DNA of 64,000 bases from Hygrophila difformis (Eukaryota > Streptophyta > Magnoliopsida > Lamiales > Acanthaceae), in assembly GCA_030278955.1 (NCBI GenBank), contig JAOANR010000003.1, positions 31,015,227-31,079,226 of the forward strand, read 5' to 3'. Shown piece by piece: positions 23,385 through 35,916 of this stretch. Positions within the stretch are counted from its first letter, which is position 1. Each line of letters starts with the position of its first letter. Both the position numbers and the translations under genes were made by a program. The notes beneath the pieces are model-generated. The model did not search any database. It had not been told where the DNA came from and was given only the letters and a program-made list of their open reading frames with translations.

Positions 23385-24996
23385 ATACTGATCGTCCCCG
23401 AGCAGTCAGAGTCAGTGCTCCTAGGAGCTTGGACTCTGCATATTCAATCCATTTGCGTGGCCTCAGAAATTTCATTCTTTTTATATTGGGATAAGACAAT
23501 CAAAATTACAAGTATTAAACTCTCTTGGTTGCAGTGTTTAATGGAATGATACTTCTCACTTGAGTGAATCACACAAATCAATCATTATTGTTAATTCTTC
23601 TTGAATATGTGTTTAGAAAATTGCATTGGCTTAATTCTCGAATTCAAGCATGACATGAATCATTAATCAATCAAAGCAGAGCCTCACATATAGTAGAATT
23701 GGAAAGTTCACTCACTCTCAAGATTGGCTTTCATCATTAACGCTCGAGATCAAATTCAATTAAATTCTCCCATAAGCTTGCAATTGGACCAACTCGCCAC
23801 CTGCTCATTTCCTCAAACCGAGATCCCGAGGTCTTATTCAAGGTTGTAACGGGGCATACGGTTGTAACATTTGGTAGGAAAAGGAATTATTGGGCTAAAA
23901 AGTGACATGACACCATCCCACCATAACTTGGCATTTTGTAGAATCTATAATCATCATTTCTATCTTTCTTTTGTTTTTCTTTTTCCATTGCATGACATTA
24001 GACTTTGTCTAATTTGCTTTGTCATTTGCAATTTATTCTTGTTGAATAGGTCTCAACTTTTCTTCTTCTTCTTTTTTTTTTTTTTTTTGAATCAGTTTAC
24101 AGCATACCGATTGATACATAATTGATGATTAAAGATTATAATGCCTTGATGGGATGGCTCATGTACACTTGGGTTTGATTTTCTTGGTCTTTTTGTAAGG
24201 CTAGGAGTAATATAGAGGGCTTCAAAGAAAAATTAGGCTTAAAGGCTCAAAGTGGTTAATCCTAAAGGGAAAATGTTTTTGGGTTTGGAATTCAAACGAA
24301 AGCCAAAATTTTGGGTTTTTCTAAGTGCCTCGATCATATGCTCGATTTCGGGAATATGGCATGGTCTTGAATCGGTCCCAATTGCAAGTTCTAGTGCCCT
24401 TTAATCGAATTGATTCACACAATCAAAGAAGTATTGAGTAAAAATGACTCGGCTCAGATCTCACAAGGGACGGTTTGATCATGTCATACATTTATTCTCA
24501 AATCTAACCTTTGAAAAATTCTTACAACTCATTCAATCAAATTCTCAACATGAAAGTTTGTTAGTTTTTCAAGTGATCATATCATTGGATTTTTATAGCT
24601 CAAAACTTCAAGAATTTATGTCATGCATATTTTTAATTGTTTTATCCCAATGTAATAGTCTGAAGATTTCGTCATCAGCCTAAATTAAACATGTGAATTT
24701 AGGTGACAGATTTATGTTTGTTTTATGCCGGTTTGTTTAATTGAAAGCAGTAAAAAGAGATACTGTGATCATGCAAGCATGTCACAGCTTGTTTTTGGCA
24801 TGACAGTCACTTATTCATCTTGGACTGTCACACATCTTTTTCAAATAATGGAGAACTCAAGGCGAAATTCTCTTGTGGAAAGCAGTAAATGTACATCAGT
24901 TACAATAGATTTCCATGGTGGGGATTGAAAGTGTACTGAATGAATGGAAAATCTAATGCATGATGTTTACAATGGAGCTCGCATGAATGTGATCAC
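23385..24996 (-). other. Untranslated 3' internal region of the nested Athila
   Basis: No coding region is supported. It has a poly(T) run on the plus strand at about 24070-24088. From about 24905 down to 23385 it is homologous to 50105-51546 of the outer Athila, which fixes the right edge of the coding swap between the two copies. Confidence 0.75.
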
Positions 24997-27900
24997 TTAG
25001 TCCTTCTTCTCCGTGGGCTGTGTGGAGGATCCGGTGGCATCTCCTGGAGGTGATGGGAACTTACTAAGGATGGTCTTCATCATTTCGGCTTGGTTTTCAA
25101 ACATCCTGGCTTGGCTGGCGAACACTGCTTCGAACATTCTTCTATTCTTCTCCTCATTCTCAGTCCTTTCTTGATGCTGCCTGGCGGCTTCCTTTCTGAA
25201 CTCCTCTTCTCTCTCAAACATTTTCAACCTAAACTCTTCCTCTTTCTGCATTTGTTTTTCGTGAGTCGAGACAATGGCATCGGCCAAAGACTTGACACTC
25301 TGCATCATTGACTCTCCCATTCTGCTCACTGCTTCTAGAGTTTGAGATTCAGCTGGGTGTTGAGACACAGTAGGACTTCTGCGCGAGGGTCGGACTGGAT
25401 GTCTTCGTGATAAGCTTGGAGTGGAAACATCAGTTCCAGGATGAGTGGCAGTGGGAGCAGGTTCTGTTGGTGCGACTGCAGCTTCTTCAGTTGAAGGTAC
25501 CGCTTCAGGACGGTCCTTCTTCTTATGCCCCTTGCGTCCGGCTGTTGGTGTCCTCGGAGTGTATCTAGATTGAGCGTCTGATTCTTCCGGCATAATGTAT
25601 GTGACTGGGTCAGTTATCCTTGTCTTTGGAACTGGGATCGGCCGGCTCATATCAATAAGATCACTCTCTGCGAAATCTGATAGATCTACTCCTTGGGCTT
25701 CACAGATTCTCCTGATGAGGTTGGAATAGCATAAAGCAGCAGCTCTGGTGCCTGTGACTTTTGTTGTCATGACATGGAAAATCTGCTCCCCCACATTGAT
25801 CTTCAGTCCATGCCAAATCTTGGCAAAACCCTTCAACATTCGACCAGATGTTTCATGTGCATGCGGGTTTGGCCTGATCTTTGACATGTAGAAGTCATAG
25901 GAGGGTTGAAATTCCAATTTCAGGTGCTTTGCTTTGAAGGGGATCTCACCAGTGTAGCTTTCAGCAGTAAGGGACCGAGTGATATTGTCGTGATATTGCC
26001 TGTCAGCTGCCCTGCTTGCTCCCTTCTCGAAATGTTCAGATGTTGGGATTTCTGACCTCCAGTTGGGTGTGCCAAGGAAGTTGTTCAAGTATTCTGCAGA
26101 GATGTCTACGTTAACTCCTCGCACCCAACTTGTCTTTTGTGTGGCATTGATGTTGCAGTAGAATTCCCGAACCAATTCTGCTATCCCGGGTTCAGCGTGA
26201 TGCTTAAGGAATTCAGTCCATCCGTGGTTTTCTTTCAATGTGCGCAGCATTGGATGATCAATCAATTCTGGACTGAACCCTTTATCAGGGACAAATACTC
26301 CACTCAGTGCCATGTATCGTCCCGCATTTTGCTCGTTCCCGTTGAACCTCCTCATTATGTCAGCATCATCTGTGATACGGAATTTTCTGAACTTCTTTGT
26401 AGACACACCCAGTCTGCCCCTTGAAGTTGAGTTGACCCAATAACCAGCCGATCGCACTGATCCGGTTGATTCTTGGGTCCCTTCAGTTCCTGCTTGTTCT
26501 CCATCAGAGTCAGAACTTTCCCTTGGTTGTTCCCGTTGTTCAGTTTGTTCGTGCTGTTCTGACTCAGCCTGTGCATTTGGTTGTGACTCCTCCTCAGTTT
26601 GTTTCAACTCAGTTTCTTCACCTCCTTGAGTTGCTCCCTGCTCGTGTGCATTACGAAGATCTTCTTGGAATACAGAATTAAGGAAATCCTCGGAAAGATA
26701 GGGATCGGCAACATGCTGGTATTCTTGTTGTGATGCCTCAACTTCCTTCCCGAAGTTAAAATTTCCCAATTGTTCTTCCGTGTCATCTCCTTGCTCTATG
26801 GGAATATTGAGATCGTAATGAAGGATCTGCTGAAATGTCTTATCTTTGAAGATGTCTTCTATGGTGCCCATCTCTGCTTGCTCGCCTCCACTGCTACCTT
26901 TAGTTCTTACTGTTTCTTGCATTGTGGGTTGCGGTTGGGTAGCGGCTGCCACTAGAGCTTGTGCAGTTATGTCATGCAGATCATTCGCAAGCTCGGCGAA
27001 CTTTTTCTTTGATTCTTCAAATCTGACATTGCCCTCGTGCACCATTTCCTCTATCTCTTCTGTGGGCCGCATTGCCTCCATTGTTTTCTCAACACCCGTG
27101 TTTGCGTCATTTCTACGATCAGTTGATCTTTTCACCTGTTCCTCCTTCTTCCTTGCCCATTCTACTGGCTCAGCTTTCACTTTAACAGGAATAATATCGG
27201 TTCCGCTGATTATCTGACAATCATCATCCCCGATCTCAACCTGAGTTTCAGTGTCCGCTTTCTTCTTCTTCTCCAGTTCAGCCTGCAATTTCTCAGCAGC
27301 TTTTCTATTCTCCTCTTCCTCTCGGGCTTTTCTGATATTCTCCTCCATTTCTGCCTTCTTGGCGTCTTCTTCTGCTTTCTTTGCCTCCTCTTCAGCTGCC
27401 TTGGCCATTTGTTCTTTCCAGAGTCGATTTTTCTCGGCCCTTGCAGCTTCCATTTGCTGTTTCCATTCCTCCGTTTCTTTTGCTATTTCGATCTCAGTCT
27501 TCTCCTTCTCCCTTCTTGCCCTTTCGGCTTGTTGGGCATCGTACTCGGCTTTCCTCTGTGCCTCACTCCTATCTATTTCAGCTTCCTCTTGAGCTATCCT
27601 TGCTGCTTCTGCGTCAGCTTCTTCTTGAGCCTTCTTTGCCAATTCTGCATCGGCTTGCTCTTGGGCCTTACGCTGTTGTTCTTCCTTGGATAGCTCAATG
27701 GCTTGATCCTTGCCTCTGTCTTTTCGCTTGGAGGCTCATCATAGAATTTTGGCACAGGGGGAATGATCGTTGGCTGATTCGGAGGTTCTTGGATTCTGAT
27801 CTGAGGCTCAGCAGACTTTTCAGACTTTTCTTTATCCGCCAACCTTATCAGTTTTCTTTTCTTTTTAGGTGGCTCTAGCTCGGATTCAGTTTGAAAGGGT

Positions 27901-29292
27901 TCATGTTCGATAGGCTCAGATTGTTCGGAGGTCGGATCAACATAGTCATCAATGATTTGTTCTTCATCCTCAACATTCAAACCCAGTTCCGGTCCTTTGA
28001 TCTTCAGAAATTTTTGAATGAATTTAGGTTCAGACATGGCTGTGAGTTGCGCAGTCCATTTTAGTGTGAAATATCTGCCTAGGACACCTTGGAATCCCGT
28101 GTTATACTGCAGACGAGGCCGGTGTTCTTGACAATGCCTCAGACCTTCTGCATCCATTTCACGTAGCAGGTCGAGAAACCTCTTTTTCATTTCCGTGTAC
28201 AAGGTGTCCACAATGTCTGCCTCTTTCTCTTTTAGATATCCTAAGTCTCGGACTGGTGGAATGTTGAGATACTCTAAACACTTGTTTTTGCCCATGACTG
28301 AGATCTGTTTCCTCTTGCGTCCCATTCTGTCCCATGATCTGTTTTGAATCATTGCAATGCATTCAGCTCTCATTAGCTCGAAATTGGGCATTCCCTTCAT
28401 TGTGGCCTCTCGGGGCTCAACTGCCGGAATCCTTTGTGGTAGGAAGACGGGTAGAATCTCCACTTTTCCCGGTGGTAACACGAGTCCCGGTTTTAGTACA
28501 GATTCCCTGATGTCTCTTTCCCATTTTCCCCATGCAGTCATGTATTCCCCCCACAGTTTCCTGGCTGCTTTTGTTTTCTCAATGATAGAATCCAGCATTG
28601 GAGTGTGGTGGGCTTGTCCGTAGTTTAGTACCGCCTGGAGAGAATCCCTGAAGTTGAATGTCATTTCAGTATGACACTCTTTTGCATACAAAGTCAGCCA
28701 TAGCTGCTCCTCTGGTCCGCAAATGGTCCCATTGTCGAATAGTTCCTTCTTGTATGTAAATGGGAAGGTCTCCGGCATGGAGAGTACACCAGTTGATGCA
28801 ACTAAGTATGGTGGAGGTGTCTTGGGGGCATAGAGCATTTTCACTTCTCTAGAAATGGGCGGTTGGATGAGAACTGGCTCAAAGGCTGCAGCTCTCCTCT
28901 CTCCGAAGTGGATTTCAAGCATTCTGTTCCAATACGCCTTTTGTCGTTTCATCCTCCAAACCATCCGCTCATAGTGAACTTTCGGCACATTAAACCGTTG
29001 ATCATACCTTGCCTCATCGAACTCTTGGTTCCAGAAGTTACACACATGTTTGCAAAAGTCTCTTTCGAGGCCTGTTGCTTTATCATTTCTTTCTTCCTCT
29101 GGAATCGTATTCCACCAATGGTCCTTCATTTCGAACCTCCATTCAATCTGGCGGTCCATAGGTAGGTTATACTCATTCCTTATGGCTACCCTATTTTCCT
29201 CTGCCTCTTTCTTCATCCTTTCGATTTCCAAAAAGGCAAGATCTGGAGTTGTCTCTGGAAGCTCCATCAGGGATTTTATAATGAATTGATCC
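24997..29292 (-). pseudogene. Env-position ORF of the nested Athila (exon 2, frameshifted)
   Basis: Two overlapping frames (29292 to 27594, and to 24997) look like one protein of about 1400 residues broken by a single-base shift near 27735, in an A-rich codon run. The first frame is rich in W and charged residues (HWWNTIPEEER, CKHVCNFWNQEFDE) and matches nothing I recognise. The second begins with about 150 residues of Glu/Lys/Ala coiled coil, then an acidic linker, then a domain resembling the 'putative plant transposon protein' family (RGVNVDISAEYLNNFLG, RICEAQGVDLSDF), and ends in another coiled coil. I see no signal peptide or convincing membrane segment, so 'env' refers to position only. 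The exon starts after TTTTCTCTCCAG; the frame is open from 29292, in phase with the 38-nt leader exon at 30736-30773. Confidence 0.75.
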
Positions 29293-30735
29293 CTGGAGAG
29301 AAAAGAGTTGGAACTATTTTTAACAAATCTTTGATAGTGGATCCGAGTTGAAAGTCAACATACTCACATTTTGAGCTAAGCTCTAAATGTGAGTTAATTG
29401 GTTTCTAATCGAATTTATAGAAAGAAAAACATAGAGCTGGATTGTTAAATCGAACTCTTATTTCAGCAAAAATAAGAAAAACAAGAGAGAGATAAGGATC
29501 TTGGATCCTTAGGAATTTTTCTTAGACTATAAATAGTCTAAGATGTTTTTGGGTGGTCAGGGGACCAAAAAGAGAAAATTTCGTAGGTTATTGAGCCTAT
29601 GAAGGAATTTGATTTTTATCACTTAAGAAGTGATTTAAATCATGTGAGGTAGGAAAGATAAGAGATTAACGATGAAACTCGAATGCAAGCGATAGACTAT
29701 GCAATTACTAGTATGTATAATGGACCGTGACCAAAGATAAGAAATAAAGATAAAAATTAGACATGCATACATACAAAAGGTGATTTTTGGATTTTTATGA
29801 AAAGGTGTTGACTTGCTTATTTAATGAAATTGGGGGTGTAAGTGGTCCCCCATTTGGATTTTGTTTTGGAAAGTAGGTTTTTAAGGAATAAAACAAAACA
29901 TTCCATACAAGTATTCCCCACTTGTTCCAAGTTGACAAAGGTCAAACACTTTAAACAAAATGAACAATCTATCATTTTGTCTTTTTACACATAAATGCCA
30001 TGCCAAGAGTGTTGGAAAAATTTTGGCATGGTTTCGGCTGTACCATGTGTCCCGGATGTGCAAAAATCAACTTCTAGAGTTGAGTTTGCAGAATGTGGGC
30101 AACATGTACCCGACAAAAGCATTTATTGCCAAAGTATTCATATAATATTATACATGCAAACATTAACAGAAACGAGAACAGTTGATCCATCTATACTACT
30201 GTAATGTACTAATGTCACCAACAAAACTCATGCTTTAAAAACATGAATTTTGCAGATATTATCAATATGCATTCTCAGTCATTATTACCAATTATCTATT
30301 GAAAAACAACACAGTGGCTGAACCAAGCATGACCACCGTGTTAACCTTATTCACAGATTAGCAAAACACAAACACAGACAACACAAATACACACAAAGAC
30401 ACAAATGGCACAACAATACTGCAATATGAACAAAAATCAAATCTTTAAGGGTTTTGAAACCCTCATTTTCAAAATAAAAGAATTTCCCTTCACAGAAGCA
30501 CTCGACTCCATCAATGGCAGTTTCACAAAAAAAAAAAACCCTAAAAATTTAGGTTCTGCCCTAGTGGTTTTATCCTTATTCCCGAACAACCTAACACATT
30601 CCGGGCACATTCCGACCATCCCCATCATGAAAAACGGAACACATTCCCTCCCCAACCTCGATTTCGCAAGGAATACGAAGAGACAAACTAAAACTGCGAA
30701 AACCGATTGCGAAAAATGGAAAAGAAGCACTTACC
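29293..30735 (-). other. Intron between leader exon and env-position exon (nested Athila)
   Basis: 1443 bp running GTAAGTG..TTTTCTCTCCAG. It is homologous along much of its length to the 1466-bp intron at 47755-49220 in the outer Athila. A 27-nt hairpin (29365-29391) and a degenerate PPT-like motif lie 60-100 nt before the acceptor. No ORF is supported inside. Confidence 0.75.
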
Positions 30736-30773
30736 CCCTGCTCCCACTTGGATTAGACGAAGAAGAAGCCATT
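30736..30773 (-). CDS. 38-nt leader exon of the env-position gene
   Basis: It encodes MASSSSNPSGSR plus two bases of the next codon, followed by a consensus donor GTAAGTG. Length, phase, serine-rich start and donor are shared with the outer Athila's leader exon at 47717-47754. It lies about 140 bp downstream (minus strand) of a TATATA sequence at 30909-30916, which follows the palindrome array. Too short for ORF detection; the call rests on the two-copy comparison. Confidence 0.72.
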
Positions 30774-30908
30774 TCCGAGTGATTTGGACGGAGGAAAGCT
30801 TGAAATAAGCGACTGGTTTTCGCGAGGGGGAAGGGTTCGCGAGAGAGAAAACACGGGTGTTTTGGAAATGTGAAAAGTGAAAGTGATGGAAGTGGGGGGG
30901 AAACACGG

Positions 30909-30918
30909 ATATATAAAG
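30909..30918 (-). promoter_or_regulatory. Putative internal promoter (nested Athila)
   Basis: TATATAAAGG on the plus strand, which reads CCTTTATATA on the minus strand. It sits between the palindrome array and the leader exon, at the same relative position as the TATTTAT in the outer copy. Confidence 0.5.
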
Positions 30919-30931
30919 GATTTTGGAAGGG

Positions 30932-31465
30932 GAGTTCGAATTATTTGCATCAATTCGAATTAATTCGAATTGATGCATCCTGTGAGAGATGCGAGTTATT
31001 CAGGCCAATTCGAATTAATTCGAATTGGCTTGAAAAACAGAGAAACCAAGCAGGTTCGAATTATTGAGATCAATTCGAATTAATTCGAATTGACTCACAA
31101 TTCGAACTTGAGAATGTGGGCAAAATTTTGCACAAGGCTGAAATGAGCTAATTCGAATTATTCAAGCAATTCGAATTAATTCGAATTGCTAGAATAACTC
31201 GCATTGCTCACTTGCTAAGGAAAATGCCTTGTGCCTGCCAATTCGAATTAGTTAGGCAATTCGAATTAATTCGAATTGCCTTATAATTCGAATTGCACTA
31301 CTTGGCCTATATAAATCCGAAAATTTGTTTGCCTTGGTTGCCAATTCGAATAAATTCGAATGGCTAGAATAACTCGAATTAACAGAACCGAGTGAAAAAT
31401 TCCAAGGCAAAATGTCTTATGTGGTATGTTCCAAGCAATTCGAATTAATTCGAATTTTCTTGAAA
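30932..31465 (-). repeat. Internal palindrome array (CAATTCGAATT half-sites), nested Athila
   Basis: Perfect 20-bp dyads AATTCGAATTAATTCGAATT begin at 30952, 31007, 31072, 31168, 31258 and 31437, most flanked by outward half-sites, with spacings of 55-179 bp. It occupies the same position between pol and the leader exon as the GGTCT-type array of the outer copy. Confidence 0.95.
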
Positions 31466-31779
31466 TGAGAAGTATACCACATTCAAGACTTAGGAAAATT
31501 TTTTGGGTTTTTCCAAAAATTAAATGAATTCAAAAGCAAACAAATCTACACCGAATGAGAATCTAAAACATATTGCTTGCATAAATTAGGTTGGGTTAAC
31601 AATTTTATTTTATGAATGTATTCTGGATTTTAGATTTCTCTAAATTCCAAAATTAACCTCCATTAAATATAATGTTACCCCAACCGGGAACCTGGTTTTT
31701 GGAAGCTTTATCTTTCTTTTTGTTGGTTCCTCGAATTCCTGCAAAACAATTATGAAAAGGTATTAGGTTTTCTCCAAAT

Positions 31780-31797
31780 ATCAACATCCTCACATTT
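31780..31797 (-). other. PPT-like motif after pol (nested Athila)
   Basis: AAATGTGAGGATGTTGAT on the minus strand, identical to the polypurine tract and first bases at the 3' LTR, but about 110 bp after the pol end and 8.4 kb from the LTR. The outer Athila has the same site at 46568-46585. Confidence 0.7.
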
Positions 31798-31906
31798 AGA
31801 GTCTTAGTACTCTAAATGTTCACTTGATTTTTGGATACTTTGTCCCAATAAAATAAATGAAGAAAGTAATAAAAAAAAAAGTAAGTAAATATATGTATAA
31901 TATTTA

Positions 31907-34900
31907 TTGAACATAAGCCGGTTCTGTTGTCATCTGAGCTTCTTTTTCGGGGTCGAACTGCCCAAGATACTCCTTCAGTCTGTGTCCATTCACCACCAGC
32001 TCTCCCTTGTCAGTTCGGATCCTGACAGCTCCACTTTCAAACACGTGCATCACTTCGTATGGCCCTTCCCATTGGATTTAAGCTTTCCGGGGAATAGCTT
32101 CAACCTAGAATTAAATAACAAGACATTCTGGCCAACATAGAAGTGTTTAGATTTAATATGACGATCGTGTAACTTCTGGGTCCGCTCTTTATAAATCCTC
32201 GAGCTTTCATAAGCTTGCGTACGTATTTCCTCAATTTCATTGAGGTCCAACTTGCGCTCACTCTGAGCAACTCGGGAGTCAAAATTGAGCATCTGTACGG
32301 CCCAGTAAGCCTTATGCTCTAGTTCTACGGGCAAATGACAGGCTTTTCCGAAGATGAGTCTGTAAGGAGACATCCCAATGGGAGTCTTGAATGCAGTGCG
32401 GTATGCCCATAAAGCATCATTGAGCTTACGTGACCAATCTTTGCGAGTTGTCCCCACAGTGGCCTCGAGTATATGTTTGATTTCGCGGTTTGAGACCTCG
32501 ACCTGACCACTGGTTTGGGGATGATAAGGCGTGCCGATCTTGTGGAGAATCCCATTTTTGCTCATGAGATTTGCAAATGCTTTATTAACAAAATGGGTTC
32601 CTCCATCTGATATGATCACCCTGGGTACACCAAATCTATTCAAAATGTTATTTTTCAAAAATTTGACGACCTGGTTGCCATCATTGGTTGGCAGTGCAAC
32701 AGCCTCAACCCACTTGGAAACGTAATCGACAGCTACCAAGATGTAATGGTTCCCATCAGATGTCGGAAATGGTCCCATGAAGTCAATACCCCATACATCG
32801 AAAATCTCGAGAGTGAGAATTCCTTGTTGAGGCATCTCATCCTTCTTGGAGATATTCCCTAGTCTTTGGCATCTGTCGCAAGCTTTAACAAACGCTTTGC
32901 AGTCCTCGTAAATGGTAGGCCAATAAAAACCGCACTCGAGTACCTTATGAGCTGTTCGAGTGGGGCCATGGTGACCTCCATATTCCGATTCATGGCATTT
33001 TTTAGCGATTTGGTAAGCCTCGTGCTCAGTTACACATCGTCTGATAATCGAATCTGCACAATGCTTGAAGAGGTAAGGGTCTTCCCAGAAGTAGTTAACT
33101 ACATCTCGGTTGAACCTCGCTTTGTGGCCTCTGCTTTGAAATGGTGGGGTTATTCCGCATGCTAAAAAGTTAGCAATATCGGAAAACCACGGACAAGCTT
33201 GATCATGAAGATGCAAGGCGAACAATTGCTCGTCCGGAAAATTCTCATTTACGGCTAGCTCATTTTTATCATTTTCTAGTCGAGACAAATGGTCAGCAGC
33301 ACCATTGTCTCTGCCTTTTCTATCTTTTATTATGATGTTAAATTCTTGCAACAAAAGTACCCACCTGATTAATCGAGGTTTGGCGTCTTGTTTGCTAAAC
33401 AAGTATCTCAGTGCAGAGTGATCTGTGTACACTGTGGTTTTCGTACCAATGAGGTATTGTCTGAATTTGTCAAACGCAAAAACCACAGCATACATCTCCT
33501 TCTCCGTGGTGGTGTAGTTGATTTGGGCCTCATTCAGGGCATGACTTGCGTAATGAATTACGCAATGCTTCCCTTCCTTATGTTGCCCAATAACTGAACC
33601 CACGGCGAGATCACTTGCATCACACATTACCTCGAAAGGCATTGACCAATCGGGTGGTTGCACTATTGGAGCGGAAATCAACATTTCTTTGAGCGTGTCA
33701 AAGGCTTGAACACACGCTTCATTTATTACAAAAGGGTTTTCTTTACAAAGCAAGTTAGTGAGCGGCTTGGCAATTTTAGAAAAGTCTTTTATGAATCTCC
33801 GATAGAAACCGGCATGCCCTAAGAAACTCCTAACTGCTTTAATAGAATTAGGCAATGGGAGGTTTGAGATGACTGAGACCTTAGCTCTGTCGACTTCGAT
33901 ACCTGCGCGCGAGATGCGGTGACCCAACACTATTCCTTCGGTGACCATGAAATGGCACTTCTCCCAGTTCAACACTAGGTTGGTGTCCTCACATCTTTTC
34001 AAAATTTGTGCAAGATTAGTCAAGCATTCATCAAAAGTATCTCCATACACAGAGAAGTCGTCCATGAAAACTTCAATGCATTTTTCGATAAATTCTGAGA
34101 AAATTGACATCATGCATCTTTGAAATGTGGCAGGCGCATTACAAAGTCCAAAAGGCATGCGCCTGTATGCAAAAGTTCCATATGGACATGTGAACGTGGT
34201 CTTGTCGTGATCCTCGCTAGCTATTACAATCTGATTATAGCCAGAATACCCATCCAAAAAGCAGTAGTACTCCCTTCCGGCCAACCTCTCCAGCATCTGA
34301 TCAATGAATGGCAAGGGGAAATGGTCCTTCCTGGTAGCGGTATTGAGCTTCCGGTAGTCGATGCAAACTCTCCAACCGCTCACTGGACGCGTCGCCACTT
34401 CTTCTCCTTGCCCATTAGTTGTTACACAGATCCCCCCACGTTTCGGCACGACCTGCACTGGGCTAACCCATTTGCTATCAGAGATAGGATAGATGATACC
34501 AGCATCTAAGAGCTTGATAACTTCTTTCCTTACCACTTCCTGCATATGGGGGTTCAGACGCCTTTGTGGTTGCCTTGAGGGCTTATACTCCTCTTCCATT
34601 AAAATTCTGTGCATGCAGACAGAGGGGCTTATTCCTTTTATATCAGAAATGGTCCATCCGATTGCATGTACATATTTCTTTAGAATGTCTACCAGAGCTT
34701 TTTCTTGTTCTTGTGTCAGCTTGGCTGACACAATCACCGGTAATCTTTTATGTTCAGCGAGAAAAACGTACTTAAGATGATCCGGAAGTATTTTAAGTTC
34801 AAGCTCTGGTGGGCATTCAACGGAAGGCAGCAATTTGCGAGAAATGGGTGGAAGAGAGAGATCAGATTTACCTTCAGGATCCTGTGTCAGTACAGGATCC

Positions 34901-35916
34901 ATTTCTTCCTCAGCAGTGCTCTCCTCTTCCTCCGGGATGAACTCAACTCCATCGAATTCTTCAAGGTCCCCAGAGATAGGATCCTCGAAGTGGACAGCGT
35001 TGCAACTCCTTGGTTGCTCTGCACCTTCAGGCTTCAGTACCTGTTTTGAAACTTTGCTCGGCTCATCAGTCACAGAGTCTATGCTCTCATCCTCACTCCT
35101 ACTATCTATTACATCAAAAATGGAACATGATCCCTCAGACGGGAACTTCTGTAGCTTTCCCATGTTGAAATCCAATTCTTCTTCTCCGACTCGGAGCTTG
35201 ATTTGATTTGATCGAGCGTCTATAAGTGCACCGCCGGTTGAGAGAAAGGGGCGGCCTAAGATCAGTGGCATCTCGTAGTCCTCCTCTATATCCAAAATAA
35301 TGAAGCCGACGGGAAAGAGAGTCCCTCCCGTCTTGACAATTACGTCCTTCAGGATTCCGATTGGATGGGTAATTGATCGGTCTGCCAGTTGTAACTTCAT
35401 TGTAACCGGTTCAATTGTCCACAAGTGAAGACGTTTCACCATGGCAAGTGGCATAACGTTGATGCTCGATCCTAGATCGCACAACCCTTTTCCAACATTA
35501 GTTTTCCCGATGTGGATTGGCAATGTAATGCATCCTGGATCTTCCTTCTTCTCCGGTAGCACTCTTTGAATAATGGCACTGCAGCTACTGTTCAAAATCA
35601 CTACTTCCTCCTGCTCAGCTTTTCTCCTCCCTGAAATCATTTCTTTAAGAAATTTAGCATAGACGGGCATTTCTGAAATCATTTCGACCAATGGAATAGT
35701 GATCTCGACAGCTTTCAGTCTTTCTAAAAACTTTTTAAATTTTTCATCTTGCTCCTTACTTTTAAGACGTGCCGGGTATGGCACCCTTGGCATGTACTTA
35801 TTATTATTAGTTTTTGGTGGTAAAGAGAAGGAAGTTGTACCTTCAACCCTACCCTTTTCAGCTCCCTTTGCAGCTTCAGCCTGCGAAATAGCTGTTTCTG
35901 ATTTGTCCTTGTCCAA
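31907..35916 (-). pseudogene. pol: Pol of the nested Athila: protease, reverse transcriptase, RNase H, integrase
   Basis: A 1288-residue open frame (35916 to 32050) carries the replication enzymes. The aspartic protease has [12 protein letters not shown] (about residue 144; DLG in place of the common DSG/DTG). The reverse transcriptase has [25 protein letters not shown] and the catalytic FMDDF (about 615). RNase H has MCDASD (about 763) and [10 protein letters not shown]. The integrase has an HHCC finger (CDRCQRLG) and the DDE residues in [15 protein letters not shown] and GQVEVSN (about 1047-1137). A one-base deletion near 32070 shifts the last 50 or so residues; the original stop would be near 31907. 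The upstream gag frame is separated by another single-base shift near 35940-35965. Both lesions are absent from the same places in the outer copy, so they are copy-specific. Confidence 0.92.
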
